DNA of 50,112 bases from Snodgrassella communis (GTDB lineage Bacteria; Pseudomonadota; Gammaproteobacteria; Burkholderiales; Neisseriaceae), in NCBI RefSeq assembly GCF_914768045.1, contig NZ_CAJZCD010000012.1, positions 1 to 50,112 of the forward strand, given 5' to 3'. Below, in pieces: positions 37,432 to 49,734 of the stretch (its first letter is position 1; each line of letters opens with the position of its first letter). The position numbers and the translations under genes are program-made. Under the pieces are notes generated by a model. It saw only the letters and a list, made by a program, of their open reading frames with translations, was not told the DNA's origin and ran no database searches.

Positions 37432-37875
37432 ATGAAAATCATTTATTTTCGTCATTATGTAACCTGCTTGGCTATTGGTTTCATGCTTTCTGCATGTAAT
37501 ACCACCTCCAATCTTCGAACTGATACCAAGGGAGGTTGGATCAATTTAGGTGTCTCGGCCAGTGGTAATGTCCAGTATGCACTGGATAGTAGCAGCATCA
37601 GGCATCAGAATGATTTAGTTACTTTTCGAGACAGAAAAACCATAATCAACCCTAAACAGCAGTATTATAACAATACGCCAGCCTACAAGACAGCAATAAG
37701 CACTACCCAGATTGATTGCAAGCGCAAGCAATTCCGGATACTGGACGTTGAATTGCTTGATGCAAAAAATGAGCTGATTCGTCAGGATCATTTCAGTGAT
37801 TCTGAATTACGACCAATGGGGATTACCAATGGTTCTGCTGCGCAACAGCAATATAAATATGTATGTAGCCATTAA
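37432..37875 (+). CDS. Surface-adhesin protein E-like lipoprotein
   Basis: This 147-aa lipoprotein has a signal peptide ending in the lipobox LSAC, with the acylated Cys at about residue 22. The mature part, GWINLGVSASGNVQYALDSSSIRHQNDLVTFRDRKTI and then TQIDCKRKQFRILDVELLD, follows the pattern of the surface-adhesin E family (PF16747), seen in Haemophilus protein E and many neisserial small lipoproteins. Two Cys near the middle and end may form a disulfide. It is probably outer-membrane anchored. The adhesin role here is by family only. The next gene follows 23 bases on. Confidence 0.75.
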   Translation: MKIIYFRHYVTCLAIGFMLSACNTTSNLRTDTKGGWINLGVSASGNVQYALDSSSIRHQNDLVTFRDRKTIINPKQQYYNNTPAYKTAISTTQIDCKRKQFRILDVELLDAKNELIRQDHFSDSELRPMGITNGSAAQQQYKYVCSH

Positions 37876-37898
37876 ATTAAGACAAGAGGATGAATACC

Positions 37899-38222
37899 AT
37901 GAAATCGAAATATAGTCTATGCTTGTTATTGTGCTTGGCAACAAGTGTTTGGGCAGAATCTGCAGCTGAAATTGAATTGCTCAGTGCCCAGAAGGCTTAT
38001 CAGGCGGCTTTGTCCAGTCAAAGAGCAAGCCAAAACAAAGCACAGCAACTACAAAGTCAGCTTGAATCGGCGCAATTGCAGTTAAAAAATGCACAAGACA
38101 ATGTCACCCGCTTGCAAAGCGATTTTAATCAAATTGATGTACAACGCCAACAGGCAGATGCAGAGTTACAGGCTGCTGGCACACGTCTGGATGCGGCATG
38201 GCAAGCGGTGCATAACCATTAA
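37899..38222 (+). CDS. Small secreted coiled-coil protein
   Basis: This protein of about 107 aa has a signal peptide (LCLLLCLATSVWA, cut before ES) and then an uninterrupted Gln/Ala/Leu-rich helix with heptads over about 22-100, i.e. a periplasmic coiled coil. I choose the ATG at 37899 because AAGAGG lies nine bases before it; the ATG at 37890 directly abuts that site. It has no assignable function. It is codirectional with the lipoprotein gene, so an envelope role for the pair is plausible. Small Lpp-like or YbgF-N-type coiled coils are loose analogues. Confidence 0.75.
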   Translation: MKSKYSLCLLLCLATSVWAESAAEIELLSAQKAYQAALSSQRASQNKAQQLQSQLESAQLQLKNAQDNVTRLQSDFNQIDVQRQQADAELQAAGTRLDAAWQAVHNH

Positions 38223-38375
38223 ATGTATGCTTGAATCTGACTGATCTGTCATTTATTGTATTCCAAATGAATAAACTCCAATCTGACAAGAGACATTGAT
38301 TCGCGTAAAATAACCGTATTTTGCTCAAGCGTTGTTTTGCCTAAAAACAATGCAATGGAATCAGCTACTGTCAAA

Positions 38376-40265
38376 ATGAATTATCCGATTGAATACGATG
38401 TAATTGTAGTAGGCGGTGGTCATGCCGGTACAGAGGCAGCACTGGCTGCTGCACGCATGGGTGCAAATACATTATTGCTCACTCATAATATCGAAACGCT
38501 GGGACAAATGTCATGCAATCCGTCTATTGGTGGCATTGGCAAAGGTCATCTAGTGCGCGAACTAGATGCGCTGGGAGGGGCAATGGCATTGGCAGCCGAT
38601 CACAGTGGTATTCAATTTCGGCGTCTGAATGCGTCTAAAGGACCAGCAGTGCGCGCAACACGGGCGCAGGCTGATCGCCTTTTGTATAAAGCCGCCATCC
38701 GTTCCATGCTGGAAAAACAGCCGAATCTACAACTATTCCAGCAGCAGGTTGAAGATATTATTGTAGAACATGGTCGTGCCGTTGGCGTGATAACATCAAT
38801 GGGTGTTTCATTCCGTAGTCGAGCAGTAGTACTGACCGCCGGTACCTTTCTGTCTGGTAAAATTCATATTGGTCTGGAAAACTATGCCGGTGGCCGTGCC
38901 GGCGATCCAGCTGCCCTGCGCCTGTCTGCTTGTCTCAAAGAATTGAACTTGCCACAGGGGCGCCTGAAAACCGGAACACCACCGCGGATTGATGGACGCA
39001 GCATTGATTTTACCCGGCTAAAAGAACAGCCGGGCGATAGTCCTGTCCCAGTATTTTCTGTGCGTGGCAGTCGTGCTATGCATCCGCAGCAGATTTCCTG
39101 CTGGATTACCCATACCAATAGTCATACTCACGACATAATTCGCAGCGGGTTTGACCGCAGCCCGATGTTTACCGGCAAGATTGAAGGGGTTGGACCACGC
39201 TACTGTCCATCTATCGAAGACAAAATCAACCGTTTTGCTGATAAAGACAGTCACCAGATATTTCTGGAACCGGAAGGGCTGACAACCCACGAATATTATC
39301 CTAATGGTATTTCCACCAGCCTGCCATTTGATATCCAGCTACAACTGGTACATTCCATGCCTGGTCTACAAAATGCACATATCCTGCGCCCCGGATACGC
39401 TATTGAGTATGACTACTTCGACCCGCGCAACCTCAAGGCCAGTCTGGAAACCAAAAGTATAGCCGGCCTATTTTTTGCAGGGCAAATTAATGGTACTACC
39501 GGTTACGAAGAGGCTGCTGCCCAAGGATTATTGGCCGGAGCCAATGCCGTACTTTATACCCGCGAAGCCGAGCCACTGGTGTTACAGCGTGATCAGGCTT
39601 ATTTAGGCGTACTGGTCGATGACTTGATTACCAAAGGTGTAACCGAACCGTATCGCATGTTTACCAGTCGTGCTGAATACCGCCTGCAACTGCGTGAAGA
39701 TAATGCCGATATGCGGCTGACCGGGCTGGGACGGGCAGTAGGGCTGGTGAGTGATGAGCAGTGGCAAATGTTCCAGCAGAAACAGGAAGCAGTAGAGCGC
39801 GAACTGCAACGCCTAAGTCATACTTGGTATACCCCACTAAATCTGCCTATGAATGAGCAACAGCGTGTACTGGGACAACCATTAAGCAAGGAATCCAGTC
39901 TGCTGGACATGCTACGCCGGCCAAACATCAGCTACGCCAGCTTAATGACTTTACCAAATGCACAGCAGGAAATACTCAATATTGATGCAGCAGAACAGGT
40001 AGAAATTCAGGCAAAATATCAAGGCTATATTGCGCGGCAAAACGAAGAAATCAGCCACCGTCAGAATCTGGAAAAACTGAAATTGCCAGCTAGCATTGAT
40101 TACACCCTAGTGAAAGGCCTTTCTGCTGAAGTACAACAAAAACTGAATCAGTTCCGACCCGAAACAGTAGGGCAGGCCTCACGTATATCCGGCATCACCC
40201 CAGCTGCGGTAGCATTATTGATGGTACATCTGAAACGGGGTTTTGAGGGAGCAAAAACAGCATGA
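38376..40265 (+). CDS. mnmG: tRNA uridine-5-carboxymethylaminomethyl modification enzyme, FAD subunit
   Basis: MnmG works with MnmE to modify the wobble uridine of several tRNAs. The FAD fold is [19 protein letters not shown] near the start; [22 protein letters not shown]-type sequence follows (here [17 protein letters not shown]), then GYEEAAAQG and ISRAEYRL-type ([11 protein letters not shown]) blocks. The ATG at 38376 gives [11 protein letters not shown] and 629 aa, the same length as in E. coli; upstream starts at 38337 (TTG) or 38355 are open but add non-family residues. It overlaps rsmG by four bases. Confidence 0.95.
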   Translation: MNYPIEYDVIVVGGGHAGTEAALAAARMGANTLLLTHNIETLGQMSCNPSIGGIGKGHLVRELDALGGAMALAADHSGIQFRRLNASKGPAVRATRAQADRLLYKAAIRSMLEKQPNLQLFQQQVEDIIVEHGRAVGVITSMGVSFRSRAVVLTAGTFLSGKIHIGLENYAGGRAGDPAALRLSACLKELNLPQGRLKTGTPPRIDGRSIDFTRLKEQPGDSPVPVFSVRGSRAMHPQQISCWITHTNSHTHDIIRSGFDRSPMFTGKIEGVGPRYCPSIEDKINRFADKDSHQIFLEPEGLTTHEYYPNGISTSLPFDIQLQLVHSMPGLQNAHILRPGYAIEYDYFDPRNLKASLETKSIAGLFFAGQINGTTGYEEAAAQGLLAGANAVLYTREAEPLVLQRDQAYLGVLVDDLITKGVTEPYRMFTSRAEYRLQLREDNADMRLTGLGRAVGLVSDEQWQMFQQKQEAVERELQRLSHTWYTPLNLPMNEQQRVLGQPLSKESSLLDMLRRPNISYASLMTLPNAQQEILNIDAAEQVEIQAKYQGYIARQNEEISHRQNLEKLKLPASIDYTLVKGLSAEVQQKLNQFRPETVGQASRISGITPAAVALLMVHLKRGFEGAKTA

Positions 40266-40897
40266 GTGACATGAAAACTATGCTGCAACACGGTTTGCAG
40301 CAAATGAATATCGACTTAACAGTACCACAGCAATTACAACTGCTGGCCTTTGTAGAATTATTAAAGAAATGGAATAGCACCTATAACCTGACTGCCCTGC
40401 GTAACGATCAGGATGTCATCAGCCATCATATTCTGGATAGCCTGACCTTATTGCCTTATATAGAACATGCACGTGGTCTGATTGACGTAGGCAGTGGTGG
40501 TGGCATGCCTGGTATACCCGTAGCCATAGCGCGCCCAGATTTGCCCGTAGCTTTGCTGGATGCCAACAGCAAAAAAACCTCATTTTTGCAGCAGGCGGTT
40601 ATTGAGCTGGGATTAAGCAACGTACAGGTGATTACCGCGCGGGTAGAAGCCATGGTGGGTGAACAGTTCGATGTCATTACCAGTCGTGCTTTTGCCGAAT
40701 TAAACGACTTTGTCACCATCACCAAACAACTAATGGCAAAAGGTGGTTACTGGGCAGCCATGAAAGGCGTATATCCATATGAAGAAATTGAGCGTCTACC
40801 CGAAAATGTAGAATTGGTTCAGGTAGACAAACTCAGCGTTCCTCATCTAGATGCAGAACGCCATATGGTGCTGGTGCGCAAGAAGGACCATGTATGA
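40262..40897 (+). CDS. rsmG: 16S rRNA m7G527 methyltransferase
   Basis: This 211-aa class I methyltransferase modifies G527 in the 530 loop of 16S rRNA. The SAM-binding motif is [17 protein letters not shown], and it begins with the family pattern [19 protein letters not shown], followed by HILDSL. It overlaps mnmG (ATGA) and parA (ATGA), showing translational coupling. Its length is normal. Confidence 0.96.
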   Translation: MSDMKTMLQHGLQQMNIDLTVPQQLQLLAFVELLKKWNSTYNLTALRNDQDVISHHILDSLTLLPYIEHARGLIDVGSGGGMPGIPVAIARPDLPVALLDANSKKTSFLQQAVIELGLSNVQVITARVEAMVGEQFDVITSRAFAELNDFVTITKQLMAKGGYWAAMKGVYPYEEIERLPENVELVQVDKLSVPHLDAERHMVLVRKKDHV

Positions 40898-41679
40898 GTG
40901 CACATATTATTGCCGTAGCCAATCAGAAAGGTGGAGTAGGTAAAACTACCACTGTCGTTAATCTGGCTGCTTCACTGGTAGAAAAAAAATTCAGCGTCCT
41001 GATTGTTGACCTTGATCCTCAAGGTAATGCCACTACCGGCAGTGGCATTAACAAAGGCAACGTAACCAGCGGTGTTTATGCCGTATTGCTGGGGAATGAA
41101 GAAGTTCGTAACGCTATTATGACAGCCCAGCATGGTGGCTTTGATGTACTGCCTGCTAATCGAGCCCTGGCTGGTGCAGAGGTGGAATTGGTGCAGGAAC
41201 TGGCTCGTGAAATGCGCCTGAAAAATGCCCTTGCACAGATAAATGATCAGTATGACTATATTATTATCGACTGCCCGCCAACATTAACCTTACTTACCAT
41301 CAATGGTTTAGTAGCAGCGAGACACATCATCGTACCTATGTTATGTGAATATTATGCACTGGAAGGTATTTCCGACCTGATTGCTACTGTGCGTAAAATT
41401 CGTCAGGCAATCAACCCACAACTGGATATACTTGGCATTGTTCGTACACTATATGACCCGCGTAGTCTGCTGGCCAAACAAGTGGATGAGCAGCTAAGCA
41501 CCCACTTTCCAGATAAATTGTTCACTACACCTATTCCGCGTAATATCCGTCTGGCCGAAGCACCCAGTCATGGTATGCCGGCATTGCAATACGACCCACG
41601 CGCAACTGGTACTAAAGCTTATCTGGCACTTGCTGACGAGATTTTGGCACGTACAGCAGGTAAATATAAAATCCCTTAG
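40894..41679 (+). CDS. parA: Chromosome partitioning ATPase ParA (Soj)
   Basis: This 261-aa deviant Walker-type ATPase drives segregation of the ParB-parS complex along the nucleoid. The Walker A' motif is KGGVGKTTT at 12-20, followed by VDLDPQGNAT and IIDCPPTLTLLT. Chromosomal Soj-type members lack an N-terminal DNA-binding extension, as here. It overlaps rsmG by four bases and is followed by parB after 60 bases. Confidence 0.97.
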   Translation: MSAHIIAVANQKGGVGKTTTVVNLAASLVEKKFSVLIVDLDPQGNATTGSGINKGNVTSGVYAVLLGNEEVRNAIMTAQHGGFDVLPANRALAGAEVELVQELAREMRLKNALAQINDQYDYIIIDCPPTLTLLTINGLVAARHIIVPMLCEYYALEGISDLIATVRKIRQAINPQLDILGIVRTLYDPRSLLAKQVDEQLSTHFPDKLFTTPIPRNIRLAEAPSHGMPALQYDPRATGTKAYLALADEILARTAGKYKIP

Positions 41680-41739
41680 CAACCTAACAACGGCATCAAC
41701 AAAATAGATAGAATCAACCAACAAATTAAAGAGTAATAT

Positions 41740-42597
41740 ATGGTAAAAGCAAAAGGTTTGGGCGCAGGATTAGATGCCTTACTTGGTTCAGGCAGTGACA
41801 TCACTGGTGGTGATCGTTTAACCAGAGTGGCCATTACCGATATTATTCCCGGGCGTTACCAGCCACGAACACAGATTGATGACGAATCATTGCAGGAACT
41901 GGCCGAATCAATACGTGCACAAGGTATTATTCAGCCAGTGATTGTACGTGAAATGGGCTTGCAACAATACGAACTTATTGCCGGTGAGCGACGCTGGCGC
42001 GCAGCGCAACTGGCAGAACTGCAAGAAATCCCTGTCGTCGTTAAAAGCATTTCTGATGAAGCTGCGCTGGCAATGGGACTGATTGAAAATATTCAGCGTC
42101 AAAACCTCAATCCAATTGAAGAGGCGCAAGGTCTAAAACGTCTGGTAGATGAATTTGGCCTCACCCATGATACAATTGCCAAAGCAGTTGGACGCAGCCG
42201 TAGCAGTATTTCCAACACCCTGCGTTTACTTAATCTGCCTCAGCCAGTTCAGGATCTGATGTATAGCCGGCAACTGGAAATGGGGCATGCTCGCGCCTTA
42301 TTAACCTTGCCGGTTATCCAGCAGATTGACTTGGCGCAAAAAGCAGCACAAAATGGCTGGTCAGTTAGGGAAGTAGAGCGCCGCAGTCAGCAGGCGCAGA
42401 CCAAACCAGAAACTACTGCTACACGGCATCCAGCCGAAAAAAGTAGCGAAATACAACAGATTGAAGCTGAGCTGGAGCAACGTTTTGCAGTGCCAGTGCA
42501 AATACAAAGCAAAAATCAGCGCAGTGGCCGGATTATTCTGCAATTTGATAATCCAGAAACATTAAGTCATATATTACAAACACTGGGGCTGGAATAA
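41740..42597 (+). CDS. parB: Chromosome partitioning protein ParB
   Basis: This 285-aa CTP-dependent clamp loads at parS sites. It has the N-terminal ParA-binding segment GLGAGLDALLG, the CTPase boxes GRYQPRTQIDDESLQELAESI and GERRWRAAQLA, a helix-turn-helix (DTIAKAVGRSRSSISNTLRLL) and a C-terminal dimer domain after a low-complexity linker. No parS sequence (TGTTTCACGTGAAACA type) was noticed in the window. It is the last gene of the mnmG-rsmG-parA-parB unit. Confidence 0.96.
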   Translation: MVKAKGLGAGLDALLGSGSDITGGDRLTRVAITDIIPGRYQPRTQIDDESLQELAESIRAQGIIQPVIVREMGLQQYELIAGERRWRAAQLAELQEIPVVVKSISDEAALAMGLIENIQRQNLNPIEEAQGLKRLVDEFGLTHDTIAKAVGRSRSSISNTLRLLNLPQPVQDLMYSRQLEMGHARALLTLPVIQQIDLAQKAAQNGWSVREVERRSQQAQTKPETTATRHPAEKSSEIQQIEAELEQRFAVPVQIQSKNQRSGRIILQFDNPETLSHILQTLGLE

Positions 42598-42731
42598 ATC
42601 CACCAAAAAGAGATTTTTTGAGGAAAAACTGTTTAGATAAGTCTTAATTTTGATAGCAATAGCCTTATAAAAACACACAGAAAAATTAATAAACCAGAGG
42701 AAATTTATTTAACAAAATTTCACAAAATCAC

Positions 42732-42760
42732 TTGACGATATTGTAACAGTTGATTATATT
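42732..42760 (+). promoter_or_regulatory. Sigma-70 promoter of the atp operon
   Basis: TTGACG at 42732-42737 and TATATT at 42755-42760 are separated by 17 bases, 37 bases before the atpI ATG. It is the only strong hexamer pair in the 199-base gap after parB, so the atp operon probably starts here. Confidence 0.75.
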
Positions 42761-42796
42761 AGCGCAGCTTACCGTAGCGTTTTTCAGGGTAACAGA

Positions 42797-43141
42797 ATGA
42801 AGTCAATCATGTTTTGGCAAACAGTCATGTTGTTTGTCGCAGTTTTTGTGTCTGCATGGTTGTGGAATTATTCTGCTATCTGGTCAGCAGTATTGGGTGG
42901 ACTGAGTTATCTGATACCTACATTACTGGCGATATTAACCATTATCGCTGCAAAAAAATTACCGGCGCTATTACCTGCAACATTATTAATGGCTGAAATC
43001 AGCAAAATTCTCATGATATGCCTGATGATGTTGCTGGTGTATATATGCTATTCTTCTGTTAACTGGTTTGCTTACCTGACAGGACTAATACTGGTCAGTC
43101 AGGCTGGATTGTTCACATTTAGAAAAAGATTGTTACTATGA
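42797..43141 (+). CDS. atpI: ATP synthase protein I (AtpI)
   Basis: This 114-aa membrane protein with four hydrophobic segments is the usual first gene of bacterial atp operons. AtpI helps assemble the c-ring. Assignment rests on position, length and topology (FWQTVMLFVAVFVSAWLWNYSAIWSAVLGGLSYLIPTLLAI...), because the family is weakly conserved. It overlaps atpB by four bases. Confidence 0.85.
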   Translation: MKSIMFWQTVMLFVAVFVSAWLWNYSAIWSAVLGGLSYLIPTLLAILTIIAAKKLPALLPATLLMAEISKILMICLMMLLVYICYSSVNWFAYLTGLILVSQAGLFTFRKRLLL

Positions 43142-43998
43142 GCGGCACAGAGATGACTCCGGGCGAATATATTAGCCATCACTTAATCAATTACACCCAG
43201 AAATCACCAGATTATCAGACAAATATGGTTGATTTCTCGTTTCTTAATCTGGATACCCTATTTTTCTCCATCCTAACTGGTATTATCGCTTTTGCCATTC
43301 TGTTTGTGGCAGCGCGACGCATGAAAGTAGGTGTACCCACCCGCTTTCAGGCAGCCATAGAATTACTGATTGAATTTGTAGATGGTATCTGCAAAGATAT
43401 GGTTCACAATGAAAAGTCCCGTAAAATCATAGCCCCGCTGGGATTGACTGTATTTATGTGGATTTTGTTCATGAATATCATGGATCTGTTGCCAGTGGAT
43501 CTGTTGCCATGGGCTTGGCAACATACCACAGGCGATCATCATGCCTATCTGCGTGTCGTGCCTACTGCAGACCTCAATACCACCATGGCCATGGCCATTT
43601 CCGTTTTGTTTCTATGTATTGTTTATAACATCAAAATCAAAGGTTTGGGTGGTTGGATACATGAATTGTTTAGCGCGCCATTTGGTAATAAGATTTGGTT
43701 GTTCATCCCCAACTTTTTAATGAATATCATTGAATTCTTTTCAAAAACCCTCTCGCACGGTATGCGACTGTTCGGTAACATGTATGCGGGTGAAATTTTG
43801 TTTATGGTTATTGCCTTGATGGGCGGAGCCTGGGGTATGTCTGGTGCTGCCGGTGTTAGCGATGTAGTTCTCTTCATCCTGCAAATCATTGCTGGTCTGG
43901 CCTGGGCTATATTTCATATTCTGGTGATAGCCTTGCAGGCGTATCTCTTTATGGTACTGACCTTTGTTTATCTGGGTCAGGCTCACGATTCCCATTAA
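43138..43998 (+). CDS. atpB: F0F1 ATP synthase subunit a
   Basis: This 286-aa membrane stator subunit carries the proton half-channels. The essential Arg is in SKTLSHGMRLFGNMYAGE, and the final helix has ALQAYLFMVLTFVYLGQA. The N-terminus, EYISHHLIN, is as in other betaproteobacteria. Confidence 0.96.
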   Translation: MSGTEMTPGEYISHHLINYTQKSPDYQTNMVDFSFLNLDTLFFSILTGIIAFAILFVAARRMKVGVPTRFQAAIELLIEFVDGICKDMVHNEKSRKIIAPLGLTVFMWILFMNIMDLLPVDLLPWAWQHTTGDHHAYLRVVPTADLNTTMAMAISVLFLCIVYNIKIKGLGGWIHELFSAPFGNKIWLFIPNFLMNIIEFFSKTLSHGMRLFGNMYAGEILFMVIALMGGAWGMSGAAGVSDVVLFILQIIAGLAWAIFHILVIALQAYLFMVLTFVYLGQAHDSH

Positions 43999-44050
43999 GG
44001 GTAGTTTATTTGTTGTAGTATTCTTTTCTTTTATTTAAGGAGTGAAGTAA

Positions 44051-44281
44051 ATGGGTGGTTTAATCGCTATCGCTTGTGGTTTGATGATTGGTATTTCTGC
44101 CATGGGTGCCTCTATCGGTATTGGTATGCTGGGTGCAAAATACATGGAATCTTCTGCCCGTCAGCCTGAATTAATGAACTCATTGCTGGGTAAATTCTTC
44201 ATTATCATGGGTATGATTGATGCTGCGTTCATTATCTCCTTGGGCGTATCATTCTTGTACTTCGCCAAAATCGGCGGCTGA
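44051..44281 (+). CDS. atpE: F0F1 ATP synthase subunit c
   Basis: This 76-aa two-helix rotor subunit has the polar loop ARQPEL and the ion-binding Asp in GMIDAAF, about residue 57. Glycine-rich packing is seen in helix 1. The binding-site residues point to proton rather than sodium coupling, since the Gln/Glu/Thr sodium motif is absent. It has a strong ribosome site, AAGGAGTG, as expected for the most abundant subunit. Confidence 0.96.
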   Translation: MGGLIAIACGLMIGISAMGASIGIGMLGAKYMESSARQPELMNSLLGKFFIIMGMIDAAFIISLGVSFLYFAKIGG

Positions 44282-44345
44282 TAAACTTGGATTTGCTGGT
44301 TGTTAACTATTTTAATTAATAAACACAAATTCTAAAGGTTTAATC

Positions 44346-44816
44346 GTGAATATCAACGCAACCCTAATTGCACAAGTGCTCGTTTTTGTCATGTTTGTGC
44401 TATTTACGATGAAATTCGTATGGCCACCCATCGTCAAAGTACTTGATGCCCGTGCCGACAAAATTGCCGAAGGTTTGGCTGCTGCCGAACGTGGAAAAAA
44501 CGATTTTGCTCAGGCGGAAAAACGTGTTGCTGATATCTTGGCCGAGGGCCGCAGTCAGGTCTCCGAAATGGTGGCCAATGCGGAAAAGCGTGCCGCACAG
44601 ATTGTTGAAGATGCCAAAACACAGGCATCGGAAGAAGCTGCCCGCATCATAGCTCAGGCAAAATCTGACGTTGAGCAGGAAGCCAATCGAGCCCGTGAAG
44701 CACTGCGTCAGCAGGTAGCAGATTTGGTTGTTAAAGGTGCCGAATCTATCCTGCGCAGCGAAGTTAACCCTTCACGTCACGCTGATTTACTAGCGAACCT
44801 GAAACAGGAGCTGTAA
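44346..44816 (+). CDS. atpF: F0F1 ATP synthase subunit b
   Basis: This 156-aa peripheral-stalk subunit has one N-terminal membrane helix ([21 protein letters not shown]) followed by a long Ala/Glu/Lys-rich coiled coil. The start codon is GTG at 44346, preceded by AAAGGTTT. Length matches the E. coli subunit. Confidence 0.96.
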   Translation: MNINATLIAQVLVFVMFVLFTMKFVWPPIVKVLDARADKIAEGLAAAERGKNDFAQAEKRVADILAEGRSQVSEMVANAEKRAAQIVEDAKTQASEEAARIIAQAKSDVEQEANRAREALRQQVADLVVKGAESILRSEVNPSRHADLLANLKQEL

Positions 44817-44820
44817 TCCC

Positions 44821-45357
44821 ATGGCTGAGTTCGCAACCATAGCTAGACCATATGCCAAGGCACTATTCAGTCTGGCGCAAGAACAGAATCAGATTGAGTC
44901 TTGGTTGGACGAACTAAAAACACTGGCTGAAATTATCCTGCAACCTAAGGTTCAGTTATTGATTGACGAACCGGAATGCGAATACACAGAAAAGGCAAAA
45001 GAAATCCTGTCTTTAGTGGATTTTACGCCTGTTGATGAATTGAAAAACTTCATCTTTCTGTTGGCGCAGAACAAACGCTTAACAGTTTTGCCAGAAATTT
45101 ATACGTTATTCCAAGACTATGCTTTGTCTCTTAACGACATAAAAGAAGCCACCATATATACAGCCTATCCCATTGATAAAATGCAGTTTACGCAAATTGT
45201 TGTGGATCTGGAAGCCCATTTCAACAGTCGGTTGAGAGCACATCAGGTGGTTGCCCCAGAATTGATTGGTGGCATAAAGGTAGAAGTTGGTGACCGAGTA
45301 TTGGATTTGTCGGTGCAAGGTAAATTAAATAGCCTGCATACGGCATTGATGAATTAG
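44821..45357 (+). CDS. atpH: F0F1 ATP synthase subunit delta
   Basis: This 178-aa OSCP/delta subunit joins the peripheral stalk to F1. It begins [13 protein letters not shown] and ends with the conserved [23 protein letters not shown]. It starts four bases after atpF, with AGGAG upstream. Confidence 0.96.
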   Translation: MAEFATIARPYAKALFSLAQEQNQIESWLDELKTLAEIILQPKVQLLIDEPECEYTEKAKEILSLVDFTPVDELKNFIFLLAQNKRLTVLPEIYTLFQDYALSLNDIKEATIYTAYPIDKMQFTQIVVDLEAHFNSRLRAHQVVAPELIGGIKVEVGDRVLDLSVQGKLNSLHTALMN

Positions 45358-45367
45358 GAGAGTTTTC

Positions 45368-46915
45368 ATGCAGCTTAATCCTGCTGAAATTAGCGATTTG
45401 ATTAAAGCCAAAATCGCAAACCTGAACGTAGATACAGAATTACGTACACGTGGTACCGTAATGTCTGTAACTGACGGGATTGTGCGCGTTCATGGCTTGT
45501 CAGACGTGATGCAAGGTGAAATGCTCGAGTTTCCCGGCAATACATTTGGTCTCGCCATGAACCTAGAGCGCGATTCTGTAGGTGCCGTGATTCTGGGCGA
45601 ATCCGAACATATTAAAGAAGGTGATGAAGTAACCTGTACCGGTCGTATTCTGGAAGTGCCGGTAGGTCGTGAGCTGGTAGGCCGAGTGGTTGATGCACTG
45701 GGTCGCCCGATTGACGGCAAAGGTCCAATTAATGCCTCACACACAGCTCCGGTAGAAAAAATAGCTCCAGGTGTGATTGCTCGACAGTCTGTGGATCAAC
45801 CCATGCAAACTGGTTTGAAAGCCATTGATTCAATGGTACCGGTTGGTCGTGGCCAGCGCGAGTTGATTATTGGTGACCGCCAGACAGGAAAAACCGCCGT
45901 AGCTTTAGATGCCATTGTTAACCAGAAAGATACCGGCGTAATCTGTATTTATGTAGCAATCGGCCAGAAAGCTTCCTCTATTGCCAGCGTAGTACGCAAA
46001 TTGGAAGAGCATGGCGCGATGGAGCACACCATCATTGTTGCTGCTACCGCTTCAGAAGCAGCTGCTTTGCAATATATTGCTCCCTATGCTGGTTGCAGTA
46101 TGGGTGAATTTTTTCGCGATAACGGCGAAGATGCTTTAATTGTCTATGATGATCTGTCTAAACAAGCTGTTGCATACCGTCAGATTTCTTTGTTATTGCG
46201 CCGTCCGCCCGGTCGTGAAGCTTATCCGGGTGATGTATTCTATCTGCATTCACGCTTGCTGGAACGTGCTTCCCGCATTAATGCACATGAAGTAGAAGAG
46301 TTGACCAAAGGTGCAGTAAAAGGCAAAACAGGTTCATTAACCGCGCTGCCGATTATTGAAACACAGGCTGGTGACGTATCTGCATTCGTACCAACCAACG
46401 TGATTTCCATCACTGACGGTCAGATATTCCTCGAAACGGATCTGTTTAACTCTGGTATCCGTCCTGCTATTAATGCCGGTATCTCAGTATCCCGCGTAGG
46501 TGGTGCAGCACAGACCAAAGTCATCAAGAAACTGGGTGGTGGTATTCGTCTGGCTCTGGCACAGTATCGCGAACTGGCTGCATTCTCACAGTTTGCTTCT
46601 GATCTGGATGAAGCAACCCGCAAACAGCTACGTCATGGTGAAGTAGTGACAGAACTGATGAAACAAAAACAGTTCAGTACACTAAGTACAGGGGAAATGG
46701 CTCTGACTTTGTGGGCGATAAACAACGGTTCTTATGATGATGTACCAGTGTCAAATGCATTAGGCTTTGAAGCAGAATTTCTAGGCTATGTGCGTACCCA
46801 GTGTCCGAACGTATTGCAAGACATTGATGCAACCGGTGCCTTGAGCGATGATAATGCCAAAGCATTAGACAACGCCATGAAGACCTTCAAATCGTCTTAC
46901 AGCTTTCAGGCATAA
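45368..46915 (+). CDS. atpA: F0F1 ATP synthase subunit alpha
   Basis: This 515-aa non-catalytic nucleotide-binding subunit has Walker [14 protein letters not shown], with the Arg finger in [13 protein letters not shown]. Length and C-terminus (FKSSYSFQA) agree with betaproteobacterial alpha subunits. Confidence 0.98.
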   Translation: MQLNPAEISDLIKAKIANLNVDTELRTRGTVMSVTDGIVRVHGLSDVMQGEMLEFPGNTFGLAMNLERDSVGAVILGESEHIKEGDEVTCTGRILEVPVGRELVGRVVDALGRPIDGKGPINASHTAPVEKIAPGVIARQSVDQPMQTGLKAIDSMVPVGRGQRELIIGDRQTGKTAVALDAIVNQKDTGVICIYVAIGQKASSIASVVRKLEEHGAMEHTIIVAATASEAAALQYIAPYAGCSMGEFFRDNGEDALIVYDDLSKQAVAYRQISLLLRRPPGREAYPGDVFYLHSRLLERASRINAHEVEELTKGAVKGKTGSLTALPIIETQAGDVSAFVPTNVISITDGQIFLETDLFNSGIRPAINAGISVSRVGGAAQTKVIKKLGGGIRLALAQYRELAAFSQFASDLDEATRKQLRHGEVVTELMKQKQFSTLSTGEMALTLWAINNGSYDDVPVSNALGFEAEFLGYVRTQCPNVLQDIDATGALSDDNAKALDNAMKTFKSSYSFQA

Positions 46916-46939
46916 GCGTGTCATTGAAAGGAGTCTGAA

Positions 46940-47815
46940 ATGGCAGTAGGAAAAGAGATTCTCACCAGAATTCGCAGTGTTCAAAATACCCAAAAGATCA
47001 CCAAAGCGATGCAAATGGTGTCAACCTCCAAAATGCGAAAGACTCAGGAGCGGATGCGCCAGGCGCGTCCGTATGCCGATAAAATTCGTCTGGTGATGAG
47101 CCATCTGGCACAAACCCATTCCAGTCATAACATACCTTTATTGCGTAGCACTAATAATAGTAAGCGAGTTGGCTTCATTGTTATTACTACCGATAAAGGC
47201 TTGTGTGGTGGTCTGAATGCCAATATCCTGAAAGCATTTTTCAGTAAAGTGCAGGAATGCAATCAGCAAGGTCTGGATGCCGAAGTTGTATGTCTGGGCA
47301 GCAAAGGGTTAGCAGCCTGCAACCGAGTGGGTTTGAATGTCATTGCCAGTGCTGTGGGTCTGGGTGATACACCCAGAGTAGCTACATTATTAGGTCCATT
47401 AACGGAAATCTTTCAGCGTTATGCCGAAGGTAAACTGGATGCAATTTATCTGGTTTATTCTGGCTTTATCAATACCATGCGTCAGGAACCTCGTTTGGAA
47501 ACTTTGCTGCCAATCGGGCAGAACGTTCTGGATCAGGTGTCCGAAAGCAAGGAATATGGCTGGGAATACGTGTATGAACCTTCACCACAGCAAGTGTTAG
47601 AATTTTTAGTCCGCCGTTATTTAGAGTCTGTGGTTTATCAAGCCTTATCTGAAAACATGGCTGCCGAACAGGCCGCGCGTATGGTAGCAATGAAAGCTGC
47701 TACCGATAATGCGAGTAATGCCATTAAAGAATTGCGTCTGGTATATAACAAATCGCGTCAGGCAGCGATTACCACAGAGTTGTCAGAAATTGTGGCTGGC
47801 GCTGCTGCCGTTTAA
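46940..47815 (+). CDS. atpG: F0F1 ATP synthase subunit gamma
   Basis: This 291-aa rotor shaft has N- and C-terminal helices that form the coiled coil inside the alpha3beta3 ring: EILTRIRSVQNTQKITKAMQMVS at the start and MKAATDNASNAIKELRLVYNKSRQ at the end. GAAAGGAG precedes the ATG. Confidence 0.97.
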   Translation: MAVGKEILTRIRSVQNTQKITKAMQMVSTSKMRKTQERMRQARPYADKIRLVMSHLAQTHSSHNIPLLRSTNNSKRVGFIVITTDKGLCGGLNANILKAFFSKVQECNQQGLDAEVVCLGSKGLAACNRVGLNVIASAVGLGDTPRVATLLGPLTEIFQRYAEGKLDAIYLVYSGFINTMRQEPRLETLLPIGQNVLDQVSESKEYGWEYVYEPSPQQVLEFLVRRYLESVVYQALSENMAAEQAARMVAMKAATDNASNAIKELRLVYNKSRQAAITTELSEIVAGAAAV

Positions 47816-47839
47816 GCAGTGCAAGCCAAATAAACTTAG

Positions 47840-49246
<1,407 letters not shown>

Positions 49247-49256
49247 GGAGCGCTTG

Positions 49257-49679
49257 ATGAGTACCATGCAAGTGGAAGTGGTGAGTAATGAAGAGAACAT
49301 CTATTCAGGAGAGGCCAGCTTTGTTGTTGTGCCAACTCTTGAAGGTGAGCTGGGTATTTATCCTCGCCATGAACCCATTATGAGCTTGGTGCGTCCGGGT
49401 ACCCTGCGTTTGACAGTGCCTAATCAGAAACAAGAGATTCTGGTAGCAGTATCTGGTGGAGTTCTGGAAGTGCAACCGAACAAGCTAACACTTTTAGCAG
49501 ATGTGGCCGTTCGCAGTGAAGAAATGGATCAGCAACGTGCCGAAGAAGCTAAAAAAATAGCCGAGTCCGGTATCCATGAGGCTAAAGATGATGTTTCTTT
49601 AGCTAAGGCGCATGTGGCTTTAGCTGCGGCAATTGCCCAACTGAAAACGCTGGATTATCTGCGCACTCATCGAAAATAA
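49257..49679 (+). CDS. atpC: F0F1 ATP synthase subunit epsilon
   Basis: This protein of about 140 aa is the F1 regulatory subunit, with an N-terminal beta sandwich (VEVVSNEENIYSGEA, GELGIYPRHEP) and a C-terminal helical hairpin. I choose the ATG at 49257 because AAGGAG lies seven bases upstream; a TTG three bases earlier is less likely. It is the last gene of the operon, with a terminator after it. Confidence 0.96.
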   Translation: MSTMQVEVVSNEENIYSGEASFVVVPTLEGELGIYPRHEPIMSLVRPGTLRLTVPNQKQEILVAVSGGVLEVQPNKLTLLADVAVRSEEMDQQRAEEAKKIAESGIHEAKDDVSLAKAHVALAAAIAQLKTLDYLRTHRK

Positions 49680-49734
49680 GCATTCATTAAAGCAGTCAGA
49701 AAAACTATCCGATTGCTGCAAGAAAATGTTTAAG

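Noticed and set aside
40894-42597. parS sites near parAB
   Set aside because: No TGTTTCACGTGAAACA-like palindrome was noticed in or around these genes. They may lie outside the window.
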